A DNA stretch of 64,000 bases from Listeria floridensis FSL S10-1187 (GTDB taxonomy: Bacteria > Bacillota > Bacilli > Lactobacillales > Listeriaceae), in NCBI RefSeq assembly GCF_000525875.1, contig NZ_AODF01000001.1:248001-312000 (forward strand). Direction: 5' to 3'. A program made the position numbers and the translations under genes. Within the stretch, counting starts at the first letter, position 1. Each line of letters opens with the position of its first letter. The notes below the pieces were generated by a model. It was not told the origin of the DNA. It did no database searches and saw nothing but the letters and a program-made list of their open reading frames with translations. Below, one piece after another: positions 9,069 to 17,948 of this stretch.

Positions 9069-10151
9069 TTATCGTCCATTCGGTTTAGCAAAAATCATTC
9101 TTCCCGCCGAAGTTTGCAGCACACTTGTCACTTCGACATCAATGGTTTCATTAATAAATTTACGCCCGTCCTCAACAACAATCATCGTACCGTCATCGAG
9201 ATAAGCCACACCTTGATTGTGTTCCTTCCCGTCTTTCACGACAAGAACACTCATTTTTTCCCCTGGAAGTACGACTGGTTTAACCGCATTAGCCAAATCA
9301 TTGATATTCAGCACAGGTACATTTTGAAATTCGCAAACCTTGTTCAAGTTATAGTCGTTCGTCACAACCGTTCCGCCCATTATTTTCGCGAGCTTCACAA
9401 GTTTGCTGTCCACTTCTGGAATATCTTCAAAATCCCCTTCATACATTTCAACCCGAATTTTTTCTTCCTTTTGAATCCGGTTCAAAATATCAAGCCCGCG
9501 TCTGCCGCGAGTTCGCTTCAGCGTATCCGACGAATCGGCAATATGCTGCAGTTCAGCAAGCACAAATAACGGAATAACGATTGTTCCGTTCAAAAAACCG
9601 GTCATCAAAATATCCGCAATCCGCCCGTCAATTATAACACTTGTATCAAGGATTTTATAGTCCTCCGTTCGGGTCTGCGCCGGAGTTTCCTGACCTGTAG
9701 CCATCTTTTTCCTTGCGTTCCGACCAGAAAAAAGCGACCCTAATTCATTCCGCCGACTAATACCAACTTGAAAGCCCAGATAAGCTAGAACAAGTGTAAG
9801 TACAACCGGCACAACCGAATCCACAATTGGAATCTTCGTTTGGCTGAACGCATTGCCTGCAAAAAATGCAATAACTAGACCAATAATCATGCCCAGTCCC
9901 CCGTAAACAATGGTTACGCCTGAAACACGCGTAAGCCTTTCCTCAAGCCAATTGAGTGCGGCTTCTATATATTTCACCGCCCAAAAAGTAATAAGATAAA
10001 ATATAAGTGCACCAACAAGAGCATTAGCATAAGGATTGTTCAACCACAACAAATCTCCGATCCCGATTTTCCCATAAATTCCTGGAAGCGAAAACACACC
10101 CGCTGTCCCGCCGAATAAAATAAAACATACTCGAATAATCCATTTCAGCAT
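9069..10151 (-). CDS. yacL: PIN/TRAM-domain membrane protein YacL
   Basis: A 360-residue protein with four predicted membrane helices in the first 140 residues. A PIN nuclease domain follows (about 170-290), opening with [16 protein letters not shown] and carrying acidic residues. A C-terminal TRAM RNA-binding domain lies at about 295-355. The architecture is that of YacL, conserved in Bacillota, whose substrate is not firmly known. It has its own promoter. In L. monocytogenes it also lies directly after radA, since disA is absent from that locus. Confidence 0.9.
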   Translation of the reverse strand: MLKWIIRVCFILFGGTAGVFSLPGIYGKIGIGDLLWLNNPYANALVGALIFYLITFWAVKYIEAALNWLEERLTRVSGVTIVYGGLGMIIGLVIAFFAGNAFSQTKIPIVDSVVPVVLTLVLAYLGFQVGISRRNELGSLFSGRNARKKMATGQETPAQTRTEDYKILDTSVIIDGRIADILMTGFLNGTIVIPLFVLAELQHIADSSDTLKRTRGRRGLDILNRIQKEEKIRVEMYEGDFEDIPEVDSKLVKLAKIMGGTVVTNDYNLNKVCEFQNVPVLNINDLANAVKPVVLPGEKMSVLVVKDGKEHNQGVAYLDDGTMIVVEDGRKFINETIDVEVTSVLQTSAGRMIFAKPNGR

Positions 10152-10203
10152 TTTTTCTCCTCCTTTCCTGCATTATTGTAAAAACAGTAACAAGTTCCCC
10201 CTT

Positions 10204-10233
10204 ATTTTACACTAAATCCCAGATGCTCGGCAA
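10204..10233 (-). promoter_or_regulatory. Sigma-A promoter for yacL-ispD-ispF-gltX
   Basis: TTGCCG (10228-10233), 18 bases, TAAAAT (10204-10209) on the minus strand between the radA terminator and yacL. Confidence 0.6.
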
Positions 10234-10293
10234 ATTTTGTTTGACAAAAAGCAGTTCTTTCACCTATAAAAATCTCTAGCCATAAACCGCCAT

Positions 10294-10333
10294 ATAAAAA
10301 TCGCACACTCATTGTCGTTGAGTATGCGATTCA
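10294..10333 (-). terminator. Terminator after radA
   Basis: A 13-bp stem AATCGCATACTCA/TGAGTGTGCGATT (minus strand) with one G-T pair and one mismatch, followed by TTTTAT, about 40 bases past the radA stop. Confidence 0.85.
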
Positions 10334-10374
10334 CTATTTATCGCCTAACCGCCCAATGGATTCGAAGCATCTTT

Positions 10375-11751
10375 TTACTTCGGTAGTGCAATCCGAAGCG
10401 CATCTGCAATCGTTGCCGCATGTACAATCTCGACATCTTTCGGCACTTTAAAATCCCCGCCATTATTAGCAGGAATAAAAATCCGCTTGAATCCAAGTTT
10501 AGCCGCTTCCTTGACCCGTTCCTCAATCCGAGCAACACGCCTCACTTCACCTGTCAAACCTAACTCACCGATGAAACAGTCCGTACTACGCGTTGGTTTA
10601 TCATTGTAACTCGACGCAATACTGACTGCGATTGCAAGATCCACGGCCGGTTCATCGAGCTTTACACCACCTGCCGCTTTCAGATAAGCATCTTGGTTTT
10701 GCAACAACAATCCGACCCGTTTTTCAAGCACCGCCATAATCAGCGAAACTTTATTGTAATCAAGCCCCGTTGCCATCCGCTTGGCATTTCCAAACATCGT
10801 TGGCGAAACAAGCGCTTGAATTTCAACTAAAACAGGACGCGTCCCTTCCATCGAAGCAACAACCGTTGATCCGGATGCATTATCAAGCCGTTCCTCAAGG
10901 AAAACTTCCGATGGATTTTGTACTTCTACAAGCCCAATATCGCGCATCTCAAAAATCCCAATTTCATTCGTCGAACCAAACCGATTTTTAACCGCACGTA
11001 AAATCCGATACGCATGGTGACGTTCACCTTCAAAATAAAGCACCGTATCTACCATGTGTTCCAGTAAGCGCGGTCCTGCGATGGCACCTTCTTTTGTCAC
11101 ATGACCGACGATAAAAACCGTGATATTCTGCATTTTTGCGATCCGCATCAAGGCCGCTGTTGATTCACGCACTTGCGAGACACTTCCGGCAGCGCTTGTC
11201 ACATCTGGATGGTAAACCGTTTGGATGGAATCAATGATGACAAAGTCCGGCTTGATGAAATCTATCGTTTCTTGGATAGCCTCCAAATTTGTTTCCGCAT
11301 ATAGATATAAATTATCGCCCGAAACTTGAAGCCGTTCCGCGCGCAACTTCGTTTGTTTGACCGACTCCTCACCTGAAATATACAGCACTTTTTTCCCAGC
11401 AAGCGTAAGTTCTGCTGAAACTTGAAGAAGGAGTGTCGATTTCCCAATGCCCGGATCTCCCCCGACAAGCACCATGGAGCCGACCACAACTCCACCACCG
11501 AGCACTCGATTTAGTTCCGGCATTTTCGTTTGCACACGTTTCTCAGATTCACTCGTAACATCTGTAATCCGTGTCGCTTTCGCAGGTTCGCCAGTATGTT
11601 GAAAACTGCTTCGTGATGCTTTTTTCGAAGGTTCAAGAGCCTCTACCATCTGATTCCATTCTCCGCAGTTAGGACATTTCCCCATCCATTTTGGCGATTC
11701 ATAGCCGCAGGAACTGCAGACAAATTTGGTCGTTCGTTTCGCTTTTGCCAT
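10375..11751 (-). CDS. radA: DNA repair protein RadA
   Basis: 458 residues. An N-terminal C4 zinc finger ([18 protein letters not shown], 11-28) is followed by a RecA-like ATPase with Walker [11 protein letters not shown] (about 98-107) and the RadA-specific KNRFG motif. The C-terminus is a Lon-like domain. It is a DnaB-type helicase for recombination intermediates and works with RecA. In L. monocytogenes it follows clpC in the ctsR operon; here clpC is missing and a toxin-like gene is upstream. A LexA-like sequence overlaps the probable promoter. Confidence 0.97.
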   Translation of the reverse strand: MAKAKRTTKFVCSSCGYESPKWMGKCPNCGEWNQMVEALEPSKKASRSSFQHTGEPAKATRITDVTSESEKRVQTKMPELNRVLGGGVVVGSMVLVGGDPGIGKSTLLLQVSAELTLAGKKVLYISGEESVKQTKLRAERLQVSGDNLYLYAETNLEAIQETIDFIKPDFVIIDSIQTVYHPDVTSAAGSVSQVRESTAALMRIAKMQNITVFIVGHVTKEGAIAGPRLLEHMVDTVLYFEGERHHAYRILRAVKNRFGSTNEIGIFEMRDIGLVEVQNPSEVFLEERLDNASGSTVVASMEGTRPVLVEIQALVSPTMFGNAKRMATGLDYNKVSLIMAVLEKRVGLLLQNQDAYLKAAGGVKLDEPAVDLAIAVSIASSYNDKPTRSTDCFIGELGLTGEVRRVARIEERVKEAAKLGFKRIFIPANNGGDFKVPKDVEIVHAATIADALRIALPK

Positions 11752-11773
11752 AGCTCATCCTCCATTCCCACCT

Positions 11774-11797
11774 ATTGTAACACAGAATGTACGTTCG
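11774..11797 (-). promoter_or_regulatory. Candidate radA promoter element with LexA-like box
   Basis: TACAAT (11774-11779) could be the -10 element; no good -35 is visible. Just upstream, CGAACGTACATTCT (11784-11797) matches the Bacillota LexA consensus CGAACRNRYGTTYC at all but two positions, as read on the minus strand. Confidence 0.4.
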
Positions 11798-11844
11798 TTG
11801 GGAAGTTTCAAGGAAAATCGTTTTTTTAGTAAGGATACGCCATT

Positions 11845-13828
11845 TTACACATTGATACTGCCTCGTTTTATTTGGCCAATCAGCGTCTCTAAATTCAAAC
11901 ACACCTTACCTGCCAAGCCATCAAGCGCCGTAATCGCCGCCGCTTCATTTTCACTGAGCTGCCAGCGAATATCATTGAACACTATTCTGGCACTTTCGAA
12001 CAAATTGAATCCTAGCTTATTCAACAAAATTACATCTTGAAATTTCGTCCCTTCAAAAAGCGCCGTATCAATATAAGGCCGATAAGCCGCCAAAATCCCA
12101 TCCAAGTTGAGCTCACCATTTCGAACCGCATTTTCCAAACCGTCAAGCATCATCAAATACTGCGTGCCCTCCGCAATTACCCCGTCCAGCCAGTCACGCA
12201 TACTGTCATCAAAATCCACAAACGGAATATCAAGCATGCCAAGCGCACCGCGAATCGTTTTCAAGCCGCCGAGCCCATCCTCCAAAACCAAGCCGAGCTG
12301 ATTGATCGTGCTTCTCAAATTTGCAAGCGCTGGTTTAAGCGAACTGCATGTCAGTGCCTTAAAATCGTTGAAATTCTTATCTACTAAAGTCTGCTTTTTG
12401 CCCATCCCTGTTTTTAAAGCACTGGATTCTTCTAGTGAAAACGCCGCTGTCGCTGGAGGAGCCGCAACCCCTTCAATCCGCTCCGTTTCGGTCAACAATT
12501 TGTCTGCCTTTTCGATTTCCCGCGCCACATAACCCACTTGGTCACTAAACGTTAAAATTTGATTCACAACGACATCCTTATTGCGGTCAAGCACCATATA
12601 ATGCTCCCTCAGCTCCGCCACCATACCATCATCCAGAAACTCATTGTCTATCCCGCGAAACAATTTAGGAATTGCTTCTCGTTTAAGTTGACCAACACGA
12701 TCTACAATATCTTCAAGTTTCAAAAGCGTATCTCCGATCAAAAACGGAATATTAAGAAACCCTTCTACCGCACTGAATGGAGACATTGAAAGAAAGTCGA
12801 GCACGTCCGAGATAAATGGAGCCGTTCTAATTCGCTGGATAATATCAAGCGCCCCAGTCGCAATCGGGTTAATCTTTTCTACCTCATTCCGTACTTGCTC
12901 ATAAGCCTCAGCATACACGAGAACTTGCCCAAACGACGTTTGCTTCAAGAGATCATCAAAAGCGACATTCAGACTGCTTGTTCGGTTATCCAGATTGCTA
13001 CCTTCTCGGATTACGATATCCGCTGCTTCATCCAGAAAACTTTGCGCATCCTTCACTTGACTCGTCATCCGTGTTGCCAAACTACTGGCCAGAATCTGCA
13101 TATTTTTAGGATTAATAGCAATTTTCTGCCCCGTTCCTCCCGTTAAAATGGCACCGCTCCAAATACCGATCGGCAAATAGGCATCTGCTTCAATTTGAAT
13201 TTGCTTTCCGCCGATTGTCACACTATCCCCGTAGCCTACATGATTGCTAATCATCGTGCCCATCCAAGGCATGTTATTTTGCAGCTTCACACATTTCCCT
13301 GGAAATCTCGAATCATATCCAGCCGCCATTTCGCCGAGCGTCAGCGGATCATATTCACTCATGTAGTTTGTAATTCTCGAATTGTTCAAATCATAACTTC
13401 CCTCCGGCAGAATTGCCGGATTATACGTCACACTCCGCACTTCATTTTGCGAGGCCACATAATTGGCAAGCCCACCGCCAAGCGAATTCCCCGCCCACAT
13501 ATGAAATTGCATATTTTCCGCTAAGCCTTTTATAAGCCTCATCCGCCGCACGAAGCTGCGCATCAGGAACCGTTCCCGGAAGCGTTCCGTCCGTGACAAC
13601 ATCCTTGATCCCTTGCGTCCCTTCAAAGATCATGCTAATTTCGCCTGTCTCCACATTCTTAACCACCATGTAGTCGAGACCAGATGAAGTATCATAAGAT
13701 TGTTCTACAACTCTGTATTCATGCCCATTTACATCGAGCTTTTCATCTTTAAGGGGATGAGTGTATACTTCTTTCCCGCTGAGTTCGATCAAGTCGCTAT
13801 CAGTCGTAGCACCTAACTGTATCGCCAT
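11845..13828 (-). CDS. Type VII-secreted lipase toxin, TslA-like (single-base frameshift)
   Basis: Once one G is removed from the run at 13489-13492, this reads as one protein of about 660 residues. The N-terminal alpha/beta-hydrolase domain (about 1-220) has the nucleophile elbow GNSLGGGLANYV (GxSxG). The rest is a long, mostly helical region without membrane spans. A lipase in front of a helical targeting domain is the reversed layout of TslA, a type VII phospholipase toxin of Staphylococcus aureus also reported in Listeria. The upstream lipoprotein fits its immunity partner. GGGAGG lies 7 bases before the ATG at 13828, which overlaps the lipoprotein's end region. No small helical partner genes (TlaA-like) are visible nearby. 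As written, the frame breaks inside the active-site motif. Confidence 0.75.
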
Positions 13829-13829
13829 G

Positions 13830-14714
13830 TTAATTCCCTCCCATTTGGAAATCAATGCTGGCCGTATTTTCTCCATCAGATTGCCCCACTTGATTTACTA
13901 TACTATTCTTGAAAACACTTAAATTATATAAACTTATAGGCAGCATTTCTCCTTTTTGAAACCAACTCACAGCTTCTTGAACCTTTTCTTCTTTAGGAAG
14001 ACTATTTGTTTTTGAATACAAACGAATAGCAATTAAACTTTTTTCTCCCTTAGGATCCAATTGTTTGAAAAGCACCGCCAGTTCTTCTTTCGTTATCTTA
14101 GGATTTTCTTGATATCCTTGCAGTATTTGCTCAAAATCTTTAGCAAAAATTGATATGAAATAATGAGTTGTAACAAATCCAGAATCAGCAGTTTTATTCA
14201 CAGCTTCCTGTGTCATTCCACACCAATTAAATTTTTTCTCCAACTGAACTAGTCGCCTATCCAAATTCTCAAATTCCTTCGCATAAGCTTTTACAAACAA
14301 GCCGCCGACGATTGCTTTTTCAACTTCGCCATCTTCCGAACGAACTGCTCCATCTGGTTGAAGCTTTTTATTTTGCATATCCACATCAACAATCACTGAT
14401 GTATGAAACGCGATCGGCTGTTTCGCCTCTACCATCACAACTGCCGCATTCCGCGCCGGAACGACATTATTTACAACAACATCAGTATGATATTTTTCCT
14501 TTATATATGTAACCGCACGTTTTTCAATTTCTGCTTGATTTTTTTCGACAACCGTTTTCGATTTCTCCCCGTCCACCAAGCTGTATCCTTGTCCTGTATA
14601 CTCTTCCACCGGTGTTGTTTGAACAGCATCCTTTTTCTCTTTATCTTCATTCATCGCTGAGCACCCTCCTAGAATTAGTATCCCCATCAACAACGGAACG
14701 ATTATTTTTTTCAT
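13830..14714 (-). CDS. DUF1672-like lipoprotein, probable TilA-type immunity protein
   Basis: 294 residues beginning with a lipoprotein signal (lipobox LILGGCSA, Cys19). The mature part starts with an EYTGQGYSLVDGEKS-type segment that I recognise as the DUF1672 family of surface lipoproteins. Members of this kind protect against TslA lipase toxins in staphylococci, and this gene stops one base before the lipase start, so the two are co-expressed. The immunity role is inferred from family and position. It is the first gene of its unit, downstream of a TATAAT-like element near 14756-14761. Confidence 0.7.
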   Translation of the reverse strand: MKKIIVPLLMGILILGGCSAMNEDKEKKDAVQTTPVEEYTGQGYSLVDGEKSKTVVEKNQAEIEKRAVTYIKEKYHTDVVVNNVVPARNAAVVMVEAKQPIAFHTSVIVDVDMQNKKLQPDGAVRSEDGEVEKAIVGGLFVKAYAKEFENLDRRLVQLEKKFNWCGMTQEAVNKTADSGFVTTHYFISIFAKDFEQILQGYQENPKITKEELAVLFKQLDPKGEKSLIAIRLYSKTNSLPKEEKVQEAVSWFQKGEMLPISLYNLSVFKNSIVNQVGQSDGENTASIDFQMGGN

Positions 14715-14846
14715 CTTGTCCCTCTTTTCTTAGATGATCTATACTTTCTGCCCAATTATAACAGTTTTCACCTCCGACTAAACGGTAAAAACCCAACTTA
14801 ATAAGGAAAACTTTTGTCTATTTTGTGAATTTTTCTGTCAAATGTA

Positions 14847-14886
14847 TAAAAAACTACTTCAAAGATAATCTCTCTGAAGCAGTTTT
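14847..14886 (-). terminator. Terminator after the merR gene
   Basis: A 12-bp stem AAAACTGCTTCA/TTGAAGTAGTTTT (minus strand, one G-T pair) followed by a T run, ending the unit that contains merR. Confidence 0.85.
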
Positions 14887-14893
14887 CCAAACA

Positions 14894-15298
14894 TTATTCG
14901 TTAACTTCCATGCCCACAAAATGGTCAAATAAATCATTTCTCGCCCCGCTAGCGATTTCCTCACGATAAACTTCAATTTTCTTGTCTAGAAGAAGTAGAT
15001 TTTTTTGGAAATCTTGAATTTTGGCTTCCACCAATTGACGATGCTTCACAAGCAGTGCCATGAGTTCCTCGAGCGGCGGATCGTCCGACTTTCTTAACTC
15101 CGTATAGATTTTCATATCACTAAGCGGCATCCCTGTAGCTCGCATATGAATCAAAAATTCAATCCAGAGCCGATCTTCTTCGGAGTACATCCGATTATTT
15201 CCTTTTCGCGCCGGAACTACCAAACCTTCCTTTTCATAATAGCGCAAACCATGAGTTGTCATCCCAACCAGTTTCGCGAGTTCACCGATTGAATACAC
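14894..15298 (-). CDS. MerR-family transcriptional regulator (AdhR-like)
   Basis: 134 residues. The N-terminal winged helix is typical of MerR proteins (MYSIGELAKLVGMTTHGLRYYEKEGL), and a long dimerisation coil spans about 75-120. The C-terminus has no cysteine cluster for metal binding, which suggests the AdhR/NmlR group that senses electrophiles or redox stress. GTG start with GGAGGAAGACTG upstream. It is the last gene after flavodoxin, cupin and decarboxylase. A MerR-type operator lies at 17875-17905 ahead of the RibD-like reductase, a plausible target. Confidence 0.85.
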   Translation of the reverse strand: MYSIGELAKLVGMTTHGLRYYEKEGLVVPARKGNNRMYSEEDRLWIEFLIHMRATGMPLSDMKIYTELRKSDDPPLEELMALLVKHRQLVEAKIQDFQKNLLLLDKKIEVYREEIASGARNDLFDHFVGMEVNE

Positions 15299-15454
15299 CA
15301 GTCTTCCTCCTTTTACATCTTGCTTTAAATGTCAGCCTAAATCCTCAAGCTTCGATTGATGCAATTTTTTTCTGTGAGGTTTTAGCTGCCCTTTTTCTTA
15401 TCTTAGCTTTCAAGTCCAGCATATTCCCGTTCTATCTCAGTCAGCCGAGAAGTT

Positions 15455-15766
15455 TCAATCAAAAACTTCCTTGGCAAACTGAAATGCCGTCCACGCTTTC
15501 GGCCAACCCGTATAAAATGCCAGATGCGTGATCAGTTCCACCATTTCTGCTTTCGTAACTCCGTTTTCCTTAGCAATCTTCATGTGCGCTTCAAGTTGCG
15601 GCACACCTTGCGTCATCAAGCTGGCACATGTAATCAGACTTCTATCGCGTGCGGGAAGCTCCGCTTCCCGCGCCCAAACTTCCCCGAACAAAACATCATC
15701 ATTTAACGCCGCAAACTGCGGTGCAAATTCAAAAAGTGCATCTCGTCCTGCCGTTTGTTTTTTCAT
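15455..15766 (-). CDS. Carboxymuconolactone decarboxylase family protein
   Basis: 103 residues covering one CMD/AhpD-type helical domain (about 20-100; core ARDRSLITCASLMTQGVPQLEAH shortened here to ITCASLM...LEAHMKIA). The AhpD CxxC pair is absent, so it resembles the gamma-carboxymuconolactone decarboxylase branch and not a thiol peroxidase partner. The substrate is unknown. Its ATG overlaps the stop of the cupin gene (ATGA), so the two are translated together. Confidence 0.8.
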   Translation of the reverse strand: MKKQTAGRDALFEFAPQFAALNDDVLFGEVWAREAELPARDRSLITCASLMTQGVPQLEAHMKIAKENGVTKAEMVELITHLAFYTGWPKAWTAFQFAKEVFD

Positions 15767-16188
15767 TTCAAATCCCCGCTTTCCAAAGCCTCATAAATTT
15801 CATCCGAAACCGGCTCAAGCCATTCCGGCGTTCCTGATGTAATCGCAATATGTTCAAACCAGCTATCCTTCGAAGCTCCGTGCCAATGTTTCACCCCGTC
15901 ATGCGTCACAATCACGTCGCCAGCCCGTAAGAACTGCGCCACTTTCCCTTCTTCTTGATACCAACCTTCTCCGCCAGTCACAAGCAAAAGCTGAAAGCCA
16001 CCGCGATGAATATGCCAGTTATTGCGACATCCCGGCTCAAAAGTCACATTGCCAACCCCAACACTAACAGCCGGATCTGCAACCAACGTCTTCAGATAAC
16101 TTTGCCCGACAAAAAACTGCGCAAAAGCCTCATTTTTTTCACCTGCTGGGAAAATAACCCCATTTTTCACCTGTTCAAACTTTGCCAT
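15763..16188 (-). CDS. Cupin-domain protein
   Basis: 141 residues from the ATG at 16188. A single cupin barrel is visible: motif 1 around NNWHIHRGGFQLLLVTGGEG supplies two histidines and a glutamine, and motif 2 lies near VKHWHGASK. Such cupins often pair with carboxymuconolactone decarboxylase proteins, as here, and are annotated as possible quinone- or aromatic-modifying enzymes. Longer in-frame starts exist upstream but overlap the flavodoxin gene. Starts 4 bases after that gene. Confidence 0.8.
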   Translation of the reverse strand: MAKFEQVKNGVIFPAGEKNEAFAQFFVGQSYLKTLVADPAVSVGVGNVTFEPGCRNNWHIHRGGFQLLLVTGGEGWYQEEGKVAQFLRAGDVIVTHDGVKHWHGASKDSWFEHIAITSGTPEWLEPVSDEIYEALESGDLK

Positions 16189-16192
16189 AACT

Positions 16193-16714
16193 TCATTCCT
16201 CCCATTCATATCGTTGTGCGAGCCAATTTGTGACCGCTTTTCCCGCCTTATTCGCACGAGATCCCCTGACCGCAAGCCCTGGCATCCACTTCGCTTCCGG
16301 AAACAATCGCTCGAGTTCCACAAGACTTTTCCCAAAAGCCCCGCCTTCATGCGTACAAAACGGATAAATCCTTTTTCCTGTTAGTACCTGCTTCTCAAGC
16401 AATGTTGCGATAACCATTGGAAACGAGCCGCACCAATTCGGAAAGCCAAGGAAAATCCTTTCATAGCGATCCCACTGAATCCCCAAATCCCGAACATGCG
16501 GGCGCGCATCATATTTTGCTTCCTTCCGAGCCAGTTCAACCGCCGCCTGATACCCATCCGGATACGGATTTAGCGGAATAATTGGCACCAGTTCTGCCCC
16601 AAGCTCACATGCAATTATCTTCGCAACCATTGCTGTATGCCCCGTGTCAATCCTTACAATTTCCCCGTTCACCAAGTTTTCCCCTTGCCGTGAAAAATAA
16701 ATCACCACATCCAA
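16193..16714 (-). CDS. Flavodoxin-like protein
   Basis: About 173 residues. The N-terminal VVIYFSRQGENLVNGEIVRI and the LGFPNWCGSFPMVIATLLEK segment are typical of long-chain flavodoxins that bind FMN. It probably acts as an electron carrier or quinone reductase. The start is uncertain; the TTG at 16714 is preferred because GGGGTGA lies 8 bases upstream. First gene of flavodoxin-cupin-decarboxylase-merR. The lysR terminator ends only 4 bases before its Shine-Dalgarno, leaving no room for a separate leader. Confidence 0.82.
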   Translation of the reverse strand: MDVVIYFSRQGENLVNGEIVRIDTGHTAMVAKIIACELGAELVPIIPLNPYPDGYQAAVELARKEAKYDARPHVRDLGIQWDRYERIFLGFPNWCGSFPMVIATLLEKQVLTGKRIYPFCTHEGGAFGKSLVELERLFPEAKWMPGLAVRGSRANKAGKAVTNWLAQRYEWEE

Positions 16715-16729
16715 TTCTTTCACCCCACG

Positions 16730-16772
16730 AAAAAAGCTGTAACTGAACTTCCTACAAGTCCATGTTACAGCT
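16730..16772 (-). terminator. Terminator of lysR, immediately upstream of flavodoxin
   Basis: Stem AGCTGTAAC/GTTACAGCT (9 bp) extended inward by TGGACTT/AAGTTCA, with loop GTAGG and a six-T tail on the minus strand. It ends at the flavodoxin ribosome-binding site, so it could also attenuate that operon. Confidence 0.85.
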
Positions 16773-16810
16773 AACAAATCTATTCGTCTAATGCTTATTA
16801 ACTAGCCTGC

Positions 16811-17695
16811 CTATGCCTCAAAAGCATCCTTAAAATACTGTAAAAACACCGAAACGGCTGGCGAGAGTTCTCGATTTTTCTTCCAAACGAGTACACAATT
16901 CGTTTTCACTTCCGGCACAAGCGGCAAAAACTTCAACGTATCCGAACGCTGATTGGATACGGCACCTTCGATTCCAAGTGCTGATCCGACATGATTTTCA
17001 ACGAGCGGAAAAACATTAAAAATCAAATTGAACCTTCCGACGATTTGAAACGGAACTCCCTGTTCTTTTGACCAAGATTCAATCATCGCCTGCACTTCCG
17101 CTCGCGAAGAACTGAGCAGCGGAATCCCGGCCAAGTCAGCAATCTTAATAGCATCTTGTGCCGCAAGAAATGATTCCCTTGAAACAAGCAAACCCCAACG
17201 TTCTTCACGTGGGAGTACTAATTTTTCAAATTGCTTCGTGTCCACCGGTTCGAGTAGCACTGCTAAATCGAGTAAGCCTTTCTCCAATTTTTCAACAATC
17301 ATATCACTTGTCCCGCTGAAAATTGTAAACGTTACTTGCGGGTAGTCGCCAACGAGCTCCTCGAGCATCATCGCAACCGTATCCGAGTTGTCCGCCTCGA
17401 CACAGCCGATTGAAACGTGCCCGCTAAAAAGTGTTTTCTTTTGATCCTCAAATTCCCGTTCCGTCCGCTCCGCAAGCTCCAAAATCTCCTCCGCCCGGCT
17501 TTTTAGAAACTGCCCAGCTTCCGTTAAAACGAGCTCTTTATTCTGCCGAACGAACAATTCCGCCCCGAGGCTTTCCTCAAACTCCTTCAACTGCCGGCTG
17601 AGCGTTGGCTGCGTAATGTGCAAAGCTCGAGCTGCCCTTGACACATTTCGTTCCTCTGCTGCCGCCAAAAAGTAGCGCAACAATCTGATTTCCAC
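16811..17695 (-). CDS. LysR-family transcriptional regulator
   Basis: 294 residues, the family's usual length. The N-terminal winged helix (MEIRLLRYFLAAAEERNVSRAARALH, helix-turn-helix about 16-45) is followed by a periplasmic-binding-like co-inducer domain (about 90-294). GTG start after a GAGGGTGAG Shine-Dalgarno. It lies upstream of, and in line with, the flavodoxin operon and is divergent to the RibD-like gene, so either may be its target. The ligand cannot be told from sequence. Confidence 0.9.
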   Translation of the reverse strand: MEIRLLRYFLAAAEERNVSRAARALHITQPTLSRQLKEFEESLGAELFVRQNKELVLTEAGQFLKSRAEEILELAERTEREFEDQKKTLFSGHVSIGCVEADNSDTVAMMLEELVGDYPQVTFTIFSGTSDMIVEKLEKGLLDLAVLLEPVDTKQFEKLVLPREERWGLLVSRESFLAAQDAIKIADLAGIPLLSSSRAEVQAMIESWSKEQGVPFQIVGRFNLIFNVFPLVENHVGSALGIEGAVSNQRSDTLKFLPLVPEVKTNCVLVWKKNRELSPAVSVFLQYFKDAFEA

Positions 17696-17874
17696 TTTCT
17701 GCTCACCCTCTCGTATTTCCTACACATTTATGATGCGCGAAAACGATGCGAGATGCAAGTTTTTATTCTACTATCTAAATTTGCTTCCACGAATGAATCC
17801 GGATGCGATACTTGTTTCCGCCACCATTTTTGCTAATAGCCGAATTTCAACCACAACCACATCCGTATCCAAAC

Positions 17875-17905
17875 TTGACTTAGAGTCAACTCGAAACTAT
17901 ACACT
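17875..17905 (+). promoter_or_regulatory. MerR-type promoter/operator before the RibD-like gene
   Basis: TTGACT (17875-17880) and TACACT (17900-17905) are 19 bases apart, the stretched spacing typical of MerR-activated promoters. A dyad TTAGAGT-CA-ACTCGAA (17880-17895, 6 of 7 pairs) lies within the spacer and resembles the AdhR box. A TATACA at 17898 with 17-base spacing is an alternative -10. Confidence 0.7.
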
Positions 17906-17948
17906 AAACTTAAAGTAAGATACTCATTTTGAAAAAGGAGCGAATAAC

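Noticed and set aside
15299-15454. 25-codon Lys-rich frame between the decarboxylase and merR genes
   Set aside because: Weak start context and no conservation evidence; too short to support.
17730-17918. Small plus-strand frame between lysR and the RibD-like gene
   Set aside because: It runs through the MerR-type promoter and lacks a ribosome-binding site and a recognisable product.
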